64,000 nt of DNA from Rhodococcus pyridinivorans (GTDB lineage Bacteria; Actinomycetota; Actinomycetes; Mycobacteriales; Mycobacteriaceae), in NCBI RefSeq assembly GCF_900105195.1, contig NZ_FNRX01000002.1, positions 1,798,001-1,862,000 of the forward strand, in the 5' to 3' direction. Shown in pieces: positions 16,568 to 27,102 of the stretch (position 1 is its first letter; the number at the start of each line of letters is the position of its first letter). The translations under genes were made by a program, and so were the position numbers. The notes under the pieces are model-generated. The model made no database searches. It was not told where the DNA came from and saw nothing but the letters and a program-made list of their open reading frames with translations.

Positions 16568-17997
16568 GTCGGGCGATCACTCCACAGGCGACGTCCCCGG
16601 AGGCGGCGCAGCCCTCGGCGACCCGGCTCCCCGACGGTTTCGGTGTGCGCATCGACGCGCGGGTGCGCAGCTTCGCCGGAGGACGCGTCCTCGTCGGAGG
16701 ATCGCCCACGCGCATGCTCACACTTGCCCCCGCCGCCGTAGCGATGATCGACGAGGACTTCGTCGAGGTGGTGGACGCGCAGAGCGCCGCGGTCGCGCGA
16801 CGCCTGCTCGACTCGGGCATCGGAAACCCCCGGCCGACGAAGCTGCCGCCGAGTTCCGCCGTCACCGTCGTCGTCCCGGTCAAGGACAATCCGTCCGGCC
16901 TCGCCCGTCTCCTCGCCGCTGTCGAAGGGCACGAGGTCGTGGTCGTCGACGACGGTTCCGAGAAACCGGTCGAGGCGCCGGAACGTGGTCGCGTCCGGGT
17001 GATCCGGCACGAGACCGCACGCGGGCCGGCGGCGGCCCGCAACACCGGATTGCAGCAGGTGGCAACGGAATTCGTCGCCTTCCTCGATTCCGATGTGGTG
17101 CCGCAGCTGGGCTGGCTCGAACGATCACTGGGGCACTTCACCGATCCTGCGGTCGCACTCGTCGCGCCGCGCGTCGTGGCCCTCGAACCCGACAGCAGCG
17201 CGCTCGCGAAGTACGAGCACGCACGCTCGTCGCTCGACCTCGGCAGCCGGGAATCCGCTGTGGTCGCGGGTGGTCCCGTCTCGTACGTGCCGAGCGCGGC
17301 GCTGCTCGTCCGTCGCGACGCGCTCGTCGCCTGCGGTGGTTTCGACGAGACGATGCACGTGGCCGAGGACGTCGATCTGTGCCGGCGACTGCAGACCTCG
17401 GGGTGGCGGTTGCGGTACGAGCCCATCTCGCGGGTCGCGCACGACCATCGCACCCGCTTCCGGACGTGGTTGACGCGCAAGGCATTCTACGGAACCGGTG
17501 CGGCTCCGCTCGCCGAGCGGCATCCGGGTTCCGTCCCACCGATGGTGATGTCGATCTGGACGCTCCTCGCGTGCGTCGCGATCGCGACCTTCACCCGCGT
17601 CGGGGTGATCGCAGCGGTGCTCACCCAGGTGGTCACCTTCGTGCGGTTGCGGCGGATGTTCTCCGAACTCGACCGGCCCGACCGCATCGCCGCGCTGCTC
17701 ACCGCCCAGGGATTCGCCGGTGGTCTGTGGCAGGTGGCGTCGGCGGTGTGCCGGCACTACTGGCCGGTCACGGTCGTCGCAGCGGTGTTCTCCCGCAAGG
17801 TTCGGCGGGCGGTTCTGGCTTGCGCTGTGGCCGAAGGCATCTGGGACTGGAAGACGCACCGCGAGAGCGGCGGCCTCGATCCCGTCCGGTACCTGCTCTA
17901 CAAGCGCCTCGACGACCTCGCCTACGGCGCGGGGCTGTGGAAGGGTGCGCTCGACGCCCGCACGGCGGCCGCGCTCGTACCCGACATCCGGAAGTGA
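16564..17997 (+). CDS. mftF: Mycofactocin glycosyltransferase MftF
   Basis: A 477-residue family 2 glycosyltransferase. The first 95 residues are specific to MftF. The catalytic domain starts at TVVVPVKDN and has VVDDGS, the metal-binding DSD (around residue 175) and the EDVD acidic motif (around 268-271). One or two hydrophobic segments follow near residues 320-355 ([20 protein letters not shown]), consistent with membrane association. MftF adds beta-1,4-linked glucose units to premycofactocin, giving the oligosaccharide that MftM then methylates. GTG at 16564 overlaps the mftE stop by four bases, and mftG begins immediately after the mftF stop. Confidence 0.95.
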   Translation: MSRAITPQATSPEAAQPSATRLPDGFGVRIDARVRSFAGGRVLVGGSPTRMLTLAPAAVAMIDEDFVEVVDAQSAAVARRLLDSGIGNPRPTKLPPSSAVTVVVPVKDNPSGLARLLAAVEGHEVVVVDDGSEKPVEAPERGRVRVIRHETARGPAAARNTGLQQVATEFVAFLDSDVVPQLGWLERSLGHFTDPAVALVAPRVVALEPDSSALAKYEHARSSLDLGSRESAVVAGGPVSYVPSAALLVRRDALVACGGFDETMHVAEDVDLCRRLQTSGWRLRYEPISRVAHDHRTRFRTWLTRKAFYGTGAAPLAERHPGSVPPMVMSIWTLLACVAIATFTRVGVIAAVLTQVVTFVRLRRMFSELDRPDRIAALLTAQGFAGGLWQVASAVCRHYWPVTVVAAVFSRKVRRAVLACAVAEGIWDWKTHRESGGLDPVRYLLYKRLDDLAYGAGLWKGALDARTAAALVPDIRK

Positions 17998-17998
17998 C

Positions 17999-19459
17999 AT
18001 GATCCCGGCGCACGCCGATGTGGTGATCGTCGGCGGGGGAAGTTGTGGCTGCGTTCTCGCCGCCGGGCTCAGCGACGATCCGGACCGCACCGTGCTGCTG
18101 CTCGAGGAGGGCACGGCGTTCGGGTCGGCGTCCGCTGTTCCGCGCGAGATCCGTGACGCTGCCGTCCTTCCGGTTGGTCCGGAGAGCCCGTGGACGGCGG
18201 ACTTTCCCGGACGGTTGACCTCGGACGTCCAGGCGACCGTGACGCGGGGCCGGGTGCTCGGGGGCTCCGGCGCGGTCAACGGCGCGTACTTCGTGCGTGC
18301 GCGGCCGGACGACTTCGCGTCGTGGCCCGCCTCGTGGTCGTACGAGGAGGTGCTGCCGTCCTTCCGGGCCGTCGAGACCGACACGGATGTCCCCGGCGAC
18401 CTGCACGGAAGTTCCGGCCCGATACCGGTCGCCAGGGTGCCGCGCGAACGGATGCATCCGCTCTCGCGTGCCTTCGTCGACGCCTCCGAAAGTGCGGGAT
18501 TCGCACCGGTCGCCGACCTCAACGCTCCCGGACCCGACGGGGTGGGTGCGGTTCCGTCGAACATGCGCGACGGCACGAGAGTGGGTCCGTTCCTCGCGTA
18601 CCTGGCACCCGTCCTGGACCGGCCGAATCTGACGGTCGCCGGCGGGGTGAGCGCGACCCGAGTCGTGATGACGGGCGGTCGCGCGGTGGGTGTCGAGATC
18701 GCCGGACCCGACGGACCACGAACTATCTCGGCCGGACACGTGATCGTCGCCGCAGGCGCAGTGAGGTCCCCGCAGTTGCTGATGCTCTCCGGGATCGGAC
18801 CGGCCGACGAACTGCGCCGGCTCGGCGTCGATCCGCTGCACGACCTTCCCGGGGTGGGCCGCGATTTCTCCGACCATCCGGAGTTCGCCGTCCCGTACCG
18901 ATTCCGCCCGGGCCTCCCGTCGCACACGCTGCTGCTCGAGACGGTCCTGCACACCGAGAACCTCGAACTGCGCCCGTACACCGCGGCATTCGGTGCGGCG
19001 ATCCCCGGCAGCGGTGTCGCCGATCCGGTGCTCGGCGTCGTCCTGACGCGCCCACGCAGTCGCGGACGCATCGTGCTCGACGAACGTGACCCGCGACGTC
19101 CACCTCTGCTCGACTATCGATACCTGACCGACCCGGCCGACCGGCAAGCTCTGGAGGAGGGTGTCCGGCTCGCCGCCGACCTCCTCGCCGCGACCACCGG
19201 CGTCGTCGAGGCCGGCAGCGTGGACGCGCGCGGCGGCAGGCTCGGAACGTCCCTGCACCTGTCCGGCACGTGCCGGATGGGCGACGACGAGCACGCCGTG
19301 GTCGACGAGTGGTGCCGCGTGCGCGGGATCGAGGGGTTGAGCGTCGTCGACACCTCGGTGTTTCCGCAGGTCCCCAGCCGTGGGCCGCACGCCACCGCGG
19401 TGATGCTCGCCCACCGCATCGCCGCGACCGCGAGGGATGCCCTGCCCCACACGGTGTGA
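17999..19459 (+). CDS. mftG: Mycofactocin-associated GMC oxidoreductase MftG
   Basis: A 486-residue FAD enzyme of the glucose-methanol-choline family. The FAD-binding motif is VVIVGGGSCGCVLAAGL near the N-terminus, followed by the GMC signature region GRVLGGSGAVNG. The C-terminal active site has HLSGTCRMG and SRGPHATAVMLAHRIA. MftG is thought to oxidise reduced mycofactocin and pass electrons to the respiratory chain, closing the cycle opened by the SDR and other alcohol dehydrogenases. Its ATG lies one base after the mftF stop. It is slightly shorter than many GMC enzymes, which is normal for MftG. Confidence 0.95.
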   Translation: MIPAHADVVIVGGGSCGCVLAAGLSDDPDRTVLLLEEGTAFGSASAVPREIRDAAVLPVGPESPWTADFPGRLTSDVQATVTRGRVLGGSGAVNGAYFVRARPDDFASWPASWSYEEVLPSFRAVETDTDVPGDLHGSSGPIPVARVPRERMHPLSRAFVDASESAGFAPVADLNAPGPDGVGAVPSNMRDGTRVGPFLAYLAPVLDRPNLTVAGGVSATRVVMTGGRAVGVEIAGPDGPRTISAGHVIVAAGAVRSPQLLMLSGIGPADELRRLGVDPLHDLPGVGRDFSDHPEFAVPYRFRPGLPSHTLLLETVLHTENLELRPYTAAFGAAIPGSGVADPVLGVVLTRPRSRGRIVLDERDPRRPPLLDYRYLTDPADRQALEEGVRLAADLLAATTGVVEAGSVDARGGRLGTSLHLSGTCRMGDDEHAVVDEWCRVRGIEGLSVVDTSVFPQVPSRGPHATAVMLAHRIAATARDALPHTV

Positions 19460-19495
19460 TCCCGACTACAGTGTCGGGGGAGGAGGCGCCGGTAC

Positions 19496-20794
19496 ATGAC
19501 GGATCGTGGAATCGCGACGACCAACCCCTGGGTGGCACTCGACCCGGGAGCGGACGTGGCCGCGCACGCACGTGCGGTACTGCGCGCGCACGGCACGTTC
19601 GTCTCCGCCCGCGGCAAGGATCGGCTCGACGGGGTGCGCTCGGTGGTCCGCGACTCGTGGAGCCGGAGCCTGCAGCGCGGCATCGATCCCGACGTCGTCG
19701 AACAACCCGCACTGCTCTCCGGGCACGACCTCGAGGAGTACCGCGCCGGCCACCCCATGTCGCTGATCCGCCCGGTGGTGCGCAAGCTCCTCGTCGAGGA
19801 CGCCGACGACAGTGGACTGCTCGTCGCCATCACCGACGGACAGGGACGGCTGCTGTGGGTCGAGGGCGATCACGCCGCGCGCGACCGCGCCCTGTCGATG
19901 AGCTTCGTCGAAGGGGCCGACTGGAGTGAGGACCGCGTCGGCACGAACGCTCCGGGAACGGCTCTCGCCGTGGATCATTCGGTGCAGATCTTCGGCGCCG
20001 AGCATTTCAACCGCACGGTGCACGAATGGAGTTGTTCGGCCGCTCCCGTGCACGACCCCACCAGCGGCCGGGTCCTCGGTGCCATCGACATCACCGGTGG
20101 GCACCGCGTCGCCGCGCCCGAGGTCCTGCAACTCGTCCGCGCGACGGTCGCGGCGGCGGAGGCCGAACTGCGGTTGCATGCCCTGAGCGGCCGCCCGTTG
20201 TTCCCGTCGGCGACGCCGCGCATCGAGACGATCGGCGCCGGGCGGCCCGCCCTGCACCGCGGAGGCGAACGCGTCGGCCTGTCCCGCCGGCACGCCGAGA
20301 TCCTGCTGATCCTCGCCGATCACCCCGAAGGCCTGAGCTCCGACAGGCTCGCGATGCTGCTCGACGAGAACGAACTCGACTCGGTGACCATCCGCGCCGA
20401 GATGTCGCGCCTGCGCAAGGTGCTCGGGGCCGAACACCTCGGATCGCGGCCCTACCGGCTGCTCACCACGCTCGACACCGATGTCGCGGACGTGCGCCGC
20501 GCACTCGACCGCGGCGACGTGGCCTCGGCGGTCCGCCTCTGTACCGGGGAGATCCTGCCCGGATCGGTGGCGCCGGGCATCGAGGAGATCCGCGACGAAC
20601 TCCGCTCGGGCGTGCGGGCGGCGCTGTTGCGCTGCGGCGAGGAGCATCTGCTCGCGCAATGGACCGCGTCCGTCCACGGCCGCGAGGACATCACCGCCTG
20701 GGCGGCCTACCGGGCATCGATCGATCCCCGTTCGCCCCGCTTCGCGCAGGTCGACGCCACATTGACCCGATTGGACAGGCAGCTCGCAACGTAG
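19496..20794 (+). CDS. GAF-domain transcriptional regulator without an AAA+ module
   Basis: A 432-residue regulator. The N-terminal half resembles AcoR-type activators: SWSRSLQRGIDP near residue 60, then a GAF-like sensor (about 85-215) with SWSEDRVGTNA-like and HEWSCSAAPVHD segments. The sigma-54 AAA+ domain of AcoR is absent. Instead, residues about 260-345 form a winged helix-turn-helix (VGLSRRHAEILLILADHPEGL, then RAEMSRLRKVLGAEHLG), followed by a helical C-terminal region. GGGGAGGAGG precedes the ATG. It lies 66 bases before an aldehyde dehydrogenase gene in the same direction and is its likely regulator. The inducer is unknown. Confidence 0.82.
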   Translation: MTDRGIATTNPWVALDPGADVAAHARAVLRAHGTFVSARGKDRLDGVRSVVRDSWSRSLQRGIDPDVVEQPALLSGHDLEEYRAGHPMSLIRPVVRKLLVEDADDSGLLVAITDGQGRLLWVEGDHAARDRALSMSFVEGADWSEDRVGTNAPGTALAVDHSVQIFGAEHFNRTVHEWSCSAAPVHDPTSGRVLGAIDITGGHRVAAPEVLQLVRATVAAAEAELRLHALSGRPLFPSATPRIETIGAGRPALHRGGERVGLSRRHAEILLILADHPEGLSSDRLAMLLDENELDSVTIRAEMSRLRKVLGAEHLGSRPYRLLTTLDTDVADVRRALDRGDVASAVRLCTGEILPGSVAPGIEEIRDELRSGVRAALLRCGEEHLLAQWTASVHGREDITAWAAYRASIDPRSPRFAQVDATLTRLDRQLAT

Positions 20795-20798
20795 TTGC
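20786..20798. promoter_or_regulatory. Short palindrome before the aldehyde dehydrogenase gene
   Basis: GCAAC-GTA-GTTGC spans the stop codon of the GAF regulator and lies about 63 bases upstream of the dehydrogenase start. It could be an operator for the regulator. The arms are only five bases long, so chance is a real possibility. Confidence 0.25.
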
Positions 20799-20860
20799 AA
20801 CCCTCGCGTTCGTAGTGTTTCGGATCACATACCGACCGCTCGACGCTGCAGGAGATGCAC

Positions 20861-22384
20861 ATGACCGTGTACGCCCGCCCCGGTTCGCCCGACGCCCACA
20901 TGTCCTTCCAGTCCCGGTACGACAACTGGATCGGCGGCCAGTGGGTGCCCCCGGTGAAGGGGGAGTACTTCGAGAACGTCACCCCCGTCACCGGCCAGGT
21001 GTTCACCGAGGTCGCTCGCGGCACCGAGGAAGACATCGAACTCGCGCTCGACGCAGCCCACGCCGCCGCGCCGGCCTGGGGGAAGACCTCGCCCGCCGAA
21101 CGCGCTGTGATCCTCAACAAGATCGCCGACCGCATCGAGGAGAACCTCGAGTCGATCGCCCTCGCCGAGTCGTGGGACAACGGCAAGCCCATCCGCGAGA
21201 CCCTCAACGCCGACATCCCGCTCGCGATCGACCACTTCCGCTACTTCGCGGGAGCCATCCGCGCGCAGGAGGGTTCGATCTCCGAGATCAACTCCGAGAC
21301 GGTCGCCTACCACTTCCACGAGCCGCTCGGCGTCGTCGGCCAGATCATCCCGTGGAACTTCCCGATCCTCATGGCCGTGTGGAAGCTCGCGCCGGCCCTG
21401 GCCGCCGGCAACGCGGTGGTCCTCAAGCCCGCCGAGCAGACACCGGCGTCGATCCTGCACCTGATCTCGATCATCGGCGACCTGCTGCCGCCCGGCGTGG
21501 TCAACATCGTCAACGGTTTCGGTGTGGAGGCGGGCAAGCCGCTCGCGTCGAGCCCGCGCATCCGCAAGATCGCGTTCACCGGTGAGACCACCACCGGCCG
21601 GCTGATCATGCAGTACGCCTCGCAGAACCTGATCCCGGTCACCCTCGAACTCGGTGGCAAGAGCCCGAACATCTTCTTCTCCGACGTGCTGTCGGCGAAC
21701 GACGACTACCAGGACAAGGCGCTCGAAGGCTTCACGATGTTCGCCCTCAACCAGGGTGAGGTGTGCACGTGCCCGTCGCGTGCGCTGATCCAGCAGGACA
21801 TCTTCGACGACTTCCTCTCGCTCGCCGCGGTCCGCACCAAGGCCGTCCGCCAGGGCGATCCGCTCGACACCGACACGATGATCGGCGCTCAGGCCTCGAA
21901 CGACCAGCTCGAGAAGATCCTGTCGTACATCGAGATCGGCAAGAGCGAGGGTGCCAAGGTCATCACCGGTGGTGAGCGCGCCGATCTCGGCGGCGACCTC
22001 TCGGGCGGCTACTACGTGCAGCCGACGATCTTCCAGGGCAACAACAAGATGCGCATCTTCCAGGAGGAGATCTTCGGCCCGGTCGTGTCCGTGACGTCCT
22101 TCAGCGATTTCGACGATGCGATCTCGATCGCCAACGACACCCTCTACGGTCTCGGTGCCGGTGTGTGGTCCCGCGACGGTGGCGTCGCCTACCGTGCCGG
22201 TCGCGCCATCCAGGCCGGCCGGGTGTGGACGAACACCTACCACCAGTACCCCGCGCACGCGGCCTTCGGTGGTTACAAGCAGTCCGGCATCGGCCGCGAG
22301 AACCACCACATGATGCTCGACCACTACCAGCAGACGAAGAACCTCCTGGTGTCCTACGCCCCCAAGGCACAGGGCTTCTTCTGA
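20861..22384 (+). CDS. NAD(P)-dependent aldehyde dehydrogenase, ThcA/AcoD-like
   Basis: A 507-residue aldehyde dehydrogenase, close in sequence (from memory) to the EPTC-inducible ThcA of Rhodococcus and to AcoD/AldB-type acetaldehyde dehydrogenases. The conserved parts are IIPWNFP, the general base Glu in LELGGKSPN and the catalytic Cys302 in [14 protein letters not shown] at 20861 is preferred over the one two codons earlier because AGGAG then has a six-base spacing. It oxidises short aldehydes to acids, which would complete alcohol oxidation started by the mycofactocin-linked dehydrogenases. It is flanked by the GAF regulator upstream and a strong terminator-like hairpin and a DUF779 gene downstream. 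Confidence 0.95.
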   Translation: MTVYARPGSPDAHMSFQSRYDNWIGGQWVPPVKGEYFENVTPVTGQVFTEVARGTEEDIELALDAAHAAAPAWGKTSPAERAVILNKIADRIEENLESIALAESWDNGKPIRETLNADIPLAIDHFRYFAGAIRAQEGSISEINSETVAYHFHEPLGVVGQIIPWNFPILMAVWKLAPALAAGNAVVLKPAEQTPASILHLISIIGDLLPPGVVNIVNGFGVEAGKPLASSPRIRKIAFTGETTTGRLIMQYASQNLIPVTLELGGKSPNIFFSDVLSANDDYQDKALEGFTMFALNQGEVCTCPSRALIQQDIFDDFLSLAAVRTKAVRQGDPLDTDTMIGAQASNDQLEKILSYIEIGKSEGAKVITGGERADLGGDLSGGYYVQPTIFQGNNKMRIFQEEIFGPVVSVTSFSDFDDAISIANDTLYGLGAGVWSRDGGVAYRAGRAIQAGRVWTNTYHQYPAHAAFGGYKQSGIGRENHHMMLDHYQQTKNLLVSYAPKAQGFF

Positions 22385-22394
22385 TCCGAACTTC

Positions 22395-22429
22395 GGCGCC
22401 TGTCACGTCCGCACGACGTGGCAGGCGCC
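22395..22429 (+). terminator. Strong hairpin after the aldehyde dehydrogenase gene
   Basis: GGCGCCTGTCACGTC and GACGTGGCAGGCGCC form a 15-pair stem (one G-U pair) around a five-base loop, ten bases after the dehydrogenase stop. There is no long T tract, which is common for actinobacterial terminators. It may partly separate the dehydrogenase from the DUF779 gene. Confidence 0.7.
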
Positions 22430-22477
22430 GTTGCCATACGCTCGGAACACCGTGCACCCCAACGGAAAGGCAGGCCT

Positions 22478-23002
22478 GTGACCGTCCCGCGAATCGTGGC
22501 GACCGTCGATGCCGTCGCCCTGCTGCGCCGCCTCGCGCAGCGCAACGGACCGCTCATGATGCATCAGTCCGGCGGATGCTGCGACGGCTCCGCGCCGATG
22601 TGTTATCCCGACGGCGATTTCGTCGTCGGCGACTGCGACGTGCTCCTCGGAGTCCTCGACCTGCGCCTCGGGGCAGGGGAGACCCGCTCCGATCCGCCGG
22701 TCGGCGCGGACGCCGTGCCGGTGTGGATCTCCGGTTCGCAGTTCGAGGCGTGGAAGCACACCTGTCTCGTCCTCGACGTGGTGCCCGGGCGCGGCTCCGG
22801 GTTCAGCCTCGAGAGTCCGGAGGGGGTGCGGTTCCTCAGCAGGGGGCGCGCGTTCACTTCCGACGAAATGGCTCTCCTGGAAGCCCACCGGCCACTCACC
22901 GGGCGGGACCGGGAGGCCGGCGTGGAGCCCGCCGTGTCCGATGTGCCCACCGTGGTCGCCGAGGCCGCCGACGCGTGCCCGGTACCCGGCCTGTCCCCGT
23001 GA
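22478..23002 (+). CDS. DUF779 family protein, aldehyde dehydrogenase partner
   Basis: A 174-residue protein of the DUF779 family. The conserved block is HQSGGCCDGSAPMC near residues 30-43, followed by a beta-rich part (FVVGDCDVLLGVLD, VWISGSQFEAWKHTCL) and a gly-rich end of the domain (GRGSGFSLESPEG). The adjacent cysteines suggest metal or redox chemistry. Members are commonly encoded next to acetaldehyde dehydrogenases, as here, but I know of no established function. The last 35 residues are not conserved in character. GTG start, with GGAAAGG upstream. Confidence 0.85.
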   Translation: MTVPRIVATVDAVALLRRLAQRNGPLMMHQSGGCCDGSAPMCYPDGDFVVGDCDVLLGVLDLRLGAGETRSDPPVGADAVPVWISGSQFEAWKHTCLVLDVVPGRGSGFSLESPEGVRFLSRGRAFTSDEMALLEAHRPLTGRDREAGVEPAVSDVPTVVAEAADACPVPGLSP

Positions 23003-23135
23003 TCCCATCTGCGTGATCCCATCGGGAGGAGGGTGACTCGCCTGCCGGTTGCCGGTGTGCGTCAGAATCGGGACGGAATCCGTCCGGATTCCGGACGACG
23101 ACGTGGGCGCCCGGCGGGTGCGACGAGGAGTGGGC

Positions 23136-23684
23136 ATGGCCTTCGCAGGCAACGTGGACGAACTGGCACTGCTGCAGACGGTGCGCCTGAAGAAGCAGGT
23201 CACTGCCGAGGTGATCGCCGCGCACCTCGGTGTGTCGGTGGCGGCCGGCCAGGCTGCGGTGGCCGCGCTCCTCGAACAGGGCAAGGCGTCGGAGAACGGC
23301 GGCGGCATCAGCCTCACCGACAAGGGCACCTCCGAGCTGAACGATCAGCTCGATGCCGAACGGGTCTCCATCGACGAGGATTCGATCTCGGAGCTCTACG
23401 ACCAGTTCCTCCCGCTCGACGAGGAGCTGAACACGCTCCTCGAGAACGCGGACGCCGACGGATTCGTCGACGGCCTCATCGACCTCGACCGCCGGGCGCA
23501 GAGTCTGTTCGACGACGTGTCGGCGTTCGTGCCGCGCCTGTCGCGCTACCAGGACCTGTTCGCCGAGGCCCTGGAGAAGATCAAGGGCGGCTCGCTGGCG
23601 TGGGCCACGGCCGCCAACATCGACTCCTACGCCTCCGTGTGGGGCGAGATGCGCCAGGAGATCGCGGGCGCCGCCGGCCGCTGA
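23136..23684 (+). CDS. Winged-helix domain protein of unknown function
   Basis: A 182-residue protein I do not recognise by name. Residues about 5-75 look like a winged helix (LALLQTVRLKKQVTAEVIA, HLGVSVAAGQAAVAALLEQG, then a strand around GGGISLTDKG). The rest is helical and acidic. ATG at 23136 is chosen because GAGGAG lies five bases upstream. It may be a DNA-binding regulator of the MarR or PadR type or a protein-protein adapter. It is the last gene before the large inverted repeat at 23710-23767. Confidence 0.65.
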   Translation: MAFAGNVDELALLQTVRLKKQVTAEVIAAHLGVSVAAGQAAVAALLEQGKASENGGGISLTDKGTSELNDQLDAERVSIDEDSISELYDQFLPLDEELNTLLENADADGFVDGLIDLDRRAQSLFDDVSAFVPRLSRYQDLFAEALEKIKGGSLAWATAANIDSYASVWGEMRQEIAGAAGR

Positions 23685-23709
23685 CAATTTCGTTCGTTCG
23701 GCGCACTAT

Positions 23710-23767
23710 GTGATGCCGGTCACCTCTACCCCCCTTTCGGGGGTGGTGCGGGGGTGACCGGCATCAC
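23710..23767. repeat. Nested inverted repeat before the MHS transporter gene
   Basis: GTGATGCCGGTCACC (23710-23724) and GGTGACCGGCATCAC (23753-23767) are perfect 15-base inverted copies. A second stem, ACCCCC (23728-23733) with GGGGGT (23739-23744), lies inside. The structure sits 25 bases after one gene and 64 before the next. It could be a terminator, an operator for a large dimer or an RNA element. Confidence 0.75.
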
Positions 23768-23830
23768 TACGTTTCGTTCATCCGCCGAGGCGATCACGCC
23801 CGCGGTTCGAACGGACAACGGAGGACTCAC

Positions 23831-25231
23831 GTGACCAGTGTGTCGACCCCGGGGGCTGCCGAACCCCCCGTCGCCGGACCGGTGGGACGTTCGCGTCCCG
23901 ATCCATCCACACCCCGCCACGCGGGCCCCTCGAAGGAAGGGCCCGGTATCCGGCGCGTCGCCGTCGCCAGCTGCATGGGCACGACGATCGAGTTCTACGA
24001 CTTCTTCATCTACGGCACCGCCGCAGCGCTCGTCTTCCCGACGGTCTTCTTCCCCGCGCTCGGATCGACCGCAGGTACCGTCGCCTCCTTCGCGACCTTC
24101 GCCGTCGCCTTCATCGCCCGCCCCGTGGGCGCAATGCTGTTCGGGCACTTCGGCGATCGCATCGGACGCAAGAAGACGCTGATCTCCACGCTGCTGCTGA
24201 TGGGTATCTCCACCCTGCTCATCGGCCTCCTGCCCGGCGCCGAGACCATCGGTGTCGCCGCCCCGATCATCCTCGTGCTGCTGCGATTCGCCCAGGGCTT
24301 CGCAGTGGGCGGTGAGTGGGCCGGTGCGACCCTGCTCACCGCCGAATACGCGCCACCAGGCCAACGCGGTCTGTACGCGATGTTCCCGCAGCTCGGTCCC
24401 GCCATCGCATTCGCCCTGTCGAGCGGAACCTTCCTGTTCACCGGTCTCGCCCTCGGCGACACCAACGACGCCTTCCTGAACTACGGCTGGCGGATCCCGT
24501 TCCTGCTCAGCATCGTTCTCGTCGGCATCGGCCTCTACATGCGCCTCGCCATCGAAGAGACTCCTGTCTTTCGTGCGGAGCAGGAAGCCCGCCGTAGTGC
24601 CCCGGCCGCCGAGATCGAGGCCCCGCGCCGGCTGCCCTTCCTCGACGCGTTGCGCTACCAGGCCAAGGAGATCTTCCTTGCCGGCGGCGCGCTGGCCATC
24701 ATGTTCGCCTTCTTCTACATGGGCACGGCCTACCTGACCAGCTACGCGACGTCCGAGCTGGGATTCGACCGGCCGTTCGTCCTGGTGGTGGGCATCGCCT
24801 CGTCGCTCGTCTTCGGTCTCGCGATCGTGCTGTCCGCGCTGTATTCCGACCGCTTCGGGCGCAAGAAGGTCATCATGGTCTCGTGCGCCTTCTCCGTGGT
24901 CTGGGCACTGGTGTTGTTCCCGCTCCTCGACACCGGCTCACCGATTGCGTTCGTGCTCGGAATGATGATCACCCTCGCGATCTTCGGTATCGCCTACGGG
25001 CCGTGCGGAGCACTGCTGCCCGAGATGTTCGCGACCCGCTACCGCTACACCGGTGCCGGTCTGGGCTACAACTTCGCCGGTGTCCTCGGCGGCGCCATCC
25101 CGCCGATGATCGCCGCACCGCTCGCCGCCTCCTACGGCGGTATCGCGATCGGGATCATGCTGGCCGGAATCGGCCTCGTGAGCCTGGTCTGCACCGCGGC
25201 GCTCGTGGAGACCCGCGACCGGGCCCTCTGA
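23831..25231 (+). CDS. MFS transporter, metabolite:H+ symporter type
   Basis: A 466-residue inner-membrane transporter of the metabolite:proton symporter group (shikimate, ProP and KgtP relatives). A Pro- and Ser-rich cytosolic tail of about 45 residues precedes the first membrane segment. The group signature reads [19 protein letters not shown], and the loop motifs are [11 protein letters not shown] (after segment 2) and YSDRFGRKK (after segment 8). About twelve hydrophobic segments are visible. Substrates of this group are organic acids or betaines; given the neighbours, a carboxylate is plausible. GTG start with GGAGG upstream. It is bounded by the inverted repeat before it and a hairpin after it, so it is likely a single-gene unit. 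Confidence 0.92.
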   Translation: MTSVSTPGAAEPPVAGPVGRSRPDPSTPRHAGPSKEGPGIRRVAVASCMGTTIEFYDFFIYGTAAALVFPTVFFPALGSTAGTVASFATFAVAFIARPVGAMLFGHFGDRIGRKKTLISTLLLMGISTLLIGLLPGAETIGVAAPIILVLLRFAQGFAVGGEWAGATLLTAEYAPPGQRGLYAMFPQLGPAIAFALSSGTFLFTGLALGDTNDAFLNYGWRIPFLLSIVLVGIGLYMRLAIEETPVFRAEQEARRSAPAAEIEAPRRLPFLDALRYQAKEIFLAGGALAIMFAFFYMGTAYLTSYATSELGFDRPFVLVVGIASSLVFGLAIVLSALYSDRFGRKKVIMVSCAFSVVWALVLFPLLDTGSPIAFVLGMMITLAIFGIAYGPCGALLPEMFATRYRYTGAGLGYNFAGVLGGAIPPMIAAPLAASYGGIAIGIMLAGIGLVSLVCTAALVETRDRAL

Positions 25232-25256
25232 TCCACCGCCCCACCGATCCACCCCC

Positions 25257-25294
25257 GGTGGCGGTCGTCCGGCAGCAGCCCGACGACCGCCACC
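25257..25294 (+). terminator. Hairpin after the MHS transporter gene
   Basis: GGTGGCGGTCGTC and GACGACCGCCACC form a perfect 13-pair stem with a 12-base loop, 26 bases after the transporter stop and 35 before the next start. No T tract follows. Its position and strength fit a terminator. Confidence 0.7.
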
Positions 25295-25328
25295 ACAGCC
25301 GTTTCCCCGCCTCGTGAAGGAGAATGCG

Positions 25329-26996
25329 ATGTCCGGCCTCGACGTCGACCGTCTGCCCAGCTATACCCAGGGTGCCTGGGACGTCCCGCTGCTCGGCGAC
25401 ACCATCGGCGACAACCTCGACCGCACCGCCGCCCGCTTCGGCGACCGTGAGGCGCTCGTCGATTCTGCCGCCGGAAAGCGCTGGAGTTACACCGAATTCG
25501 CCGCGGACATCGACGTGCTCGCGCTCGGTATGCTGCGGGCGGGCATCACCAAGGGTGACCGCGTCGGAATCTGGGCACCCAACTGCTGGCAGTGGGTGCT
25601 CGTGCAGTACGCGACCGCGAAGATCGGGGCGATCCTCGTCAACATCAACCCCGCCTACCGCTCGCACGAGCTGCAGTACGTCCTCGAGCAGGCCGGTGTG
25701 CGGATGCTGGTGTCCGCCCCGACGTTCAAGACCTCCGACTACGCGCAGATGATCGAGACCGTCCGGCCCAACTGCCCCGATCTCGAGGACGTCGTCCTGC
25801 TCGACTCGCCGCGGTGGGACGAACTCGTCGACTCCGGCCGCGCCGCGCTCACCGAGGACCGGGCACCGCTCGACGCGGCCCAGGCCTCGTTGTCGCCCGA
25901 CGATCCGATCAACATCCAGTACACCTCGGGCACCACCGGTTTCCCCAAGGGCGCCACCCTCAGTCACCACAACGTGCTCAACAACGGTTTCTTCGTCGGC
26001 GAGCTGTGCCACTACACCGAACGCGACCGGGTCTGCATCCCCGTCCCGCTGTACCACTGCTTCGGGATGACGATGGGCAACCTCGCGTGCACGAGTCACG
26101 GCGCGACCATCGTGTTGCCGGCGCCGGGATTCGACCCCGCTGCGACGCTCGGTGCGGTCGCCGAGGAGAAGTGCACGTCGCTGTACGGCGTGCCGACGAT
26201 GTTCATCGCCGAACTGGCCGACCCCGGATTCGACAACTACGACCTGTCGAGTCTGCGGACCGGAATCATGGCGGGATCACCGTGTCCGGTGGAGGTGATG
26301 AAGCAGGTGATCGACCGGATGGGCATGAGCGAGGTCTCCATCTGCTACGGCATGACCGAGACCTCCCCGGTCTCGACGCAGACCCGCAGCGACGACAGCA
26401 TCGAGCGGCGCGTGAGCACCGTCGGTCGTGTCGGCCCGCATCTCGAGGTGAAGGTCGTCGACCCCGTCACCGGACTGACGGTGCCGCGCGGCGAACCCGG
26501 CGAACTATGCACCCGCGGTTACTCGGTGATGCTCGGCTACTGGGATCAGCCCGACAAGACCGCCGAGGCGATCGACGCGGCCCGATGGATGCACACCGGC
26601 GACATCGGCGTCATGGACGAGGACGGGTACGTCTCGGTGACCGGCCGGATCAAGGACATGGTCATCCGGGGTGGGGAGAACATCTACCCCCGCGAGATCG
26701 AGGAATTCCTCTACACCCACCCGGACATCCTCGACGCCCAGGTCGTCGGCGTGCCCGACACGAAGTACGGCGAGGAACTCATGGCGTGGATCCGGATGCG
26801 CGAGGGCGCCGAACCGCTCGACGCCGATTCGCTCCGGACGTTCTGCACCGGCAAGCTCGCCCACTACAAGATCCCGCGCTATGTGCACGTGGTCGAGGAG
26901 TTCCCGATGACGGTGACCGGGAAGGTCCGCAAGGTGGAGATGCGCGAGCAGGCGATCGCCTTGCTCGAGGCGACACGAGCGGACGGGGGCCGGTGA
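25329..26996 (+). CDS. Fatty-acyl-CoA synthetase (AMP-forming), FadD type
   Basis: A 555-residue ANL-family acyl-CoA ligase. Core motifs are the P-loop [24 protein letters not shown], the hinge region [17 protein letters not shown] and the C-terminal catalytic Lys in VTGKVRK. ATG at 25329 is chosen because GAAGGAG lies seven bases before it; the GTG five codons earlier overlaps that ribosome site. It activates a medium- or long-chain acid to its CoA ester. The start of the sequence, near [19 protein letters not shown], is like that of medium-chain FadD35-type proteins. It could feed beta-oxidation or supply an acyl starter to the downstream NRPS; the first is the simpler reading. Confidence 0.92.
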   Translation: MSGLDVDRLPSYTQGAWDVPLLGDTIGDNLDRTAARFGDREALVDSAAGKRWSYTEFAADIDVLALGMLRAGITKGDRVGIWAPNCWQWVLVQYATAKIGAILVNINPAYRSHELQYVLEQAGVRMLVSAPTFKTSDYAQMIETVRPNCPDLEDVVLLDSPRWDELVDSGRAALTEDRAPLDAAQASLSPDDPINIQYTSGTTGFPKGATLSHHNVLNNGFFVGELCHYTERDRVCIPVPLYHCFGMTMGNLACTSHGATIVLPAPGFDPAATLGAVAEEKCTSLYGVPTMFIAELADPGFDNYDLSSLRTGIMAGSPCPVEVMKQVIDRMGMSEVSICYGMTETSPVSTQTRSDDSIERRVSTVGRVGPHLEVKVVDPVTGLTVPRGEPGELCTRGYSVMLGYWDQPDKTAEAIDAARWMHTGDIGVMDEDGYVSVTGRIKDMVIRGGENIYPREIEEFLYTHPDILDAQVVGVPDTKYGEELMAWIRMREGAEPLDADSLRTFCTGKLAHYKIPRYVHVVEEFPMTVTGKVRKVEMREQAIALLEATRADGGR

Positions 26997-27102
26997 GACC
27001 ACGGCCCTGCCGGAGAAGGATGTTCACTCGACAGGCACGTCGAATCCGCCTCGTGTGAGGGGTTCATGATCGACACTGATGGGGTACATGGTCGTCGAGG
27101 TT

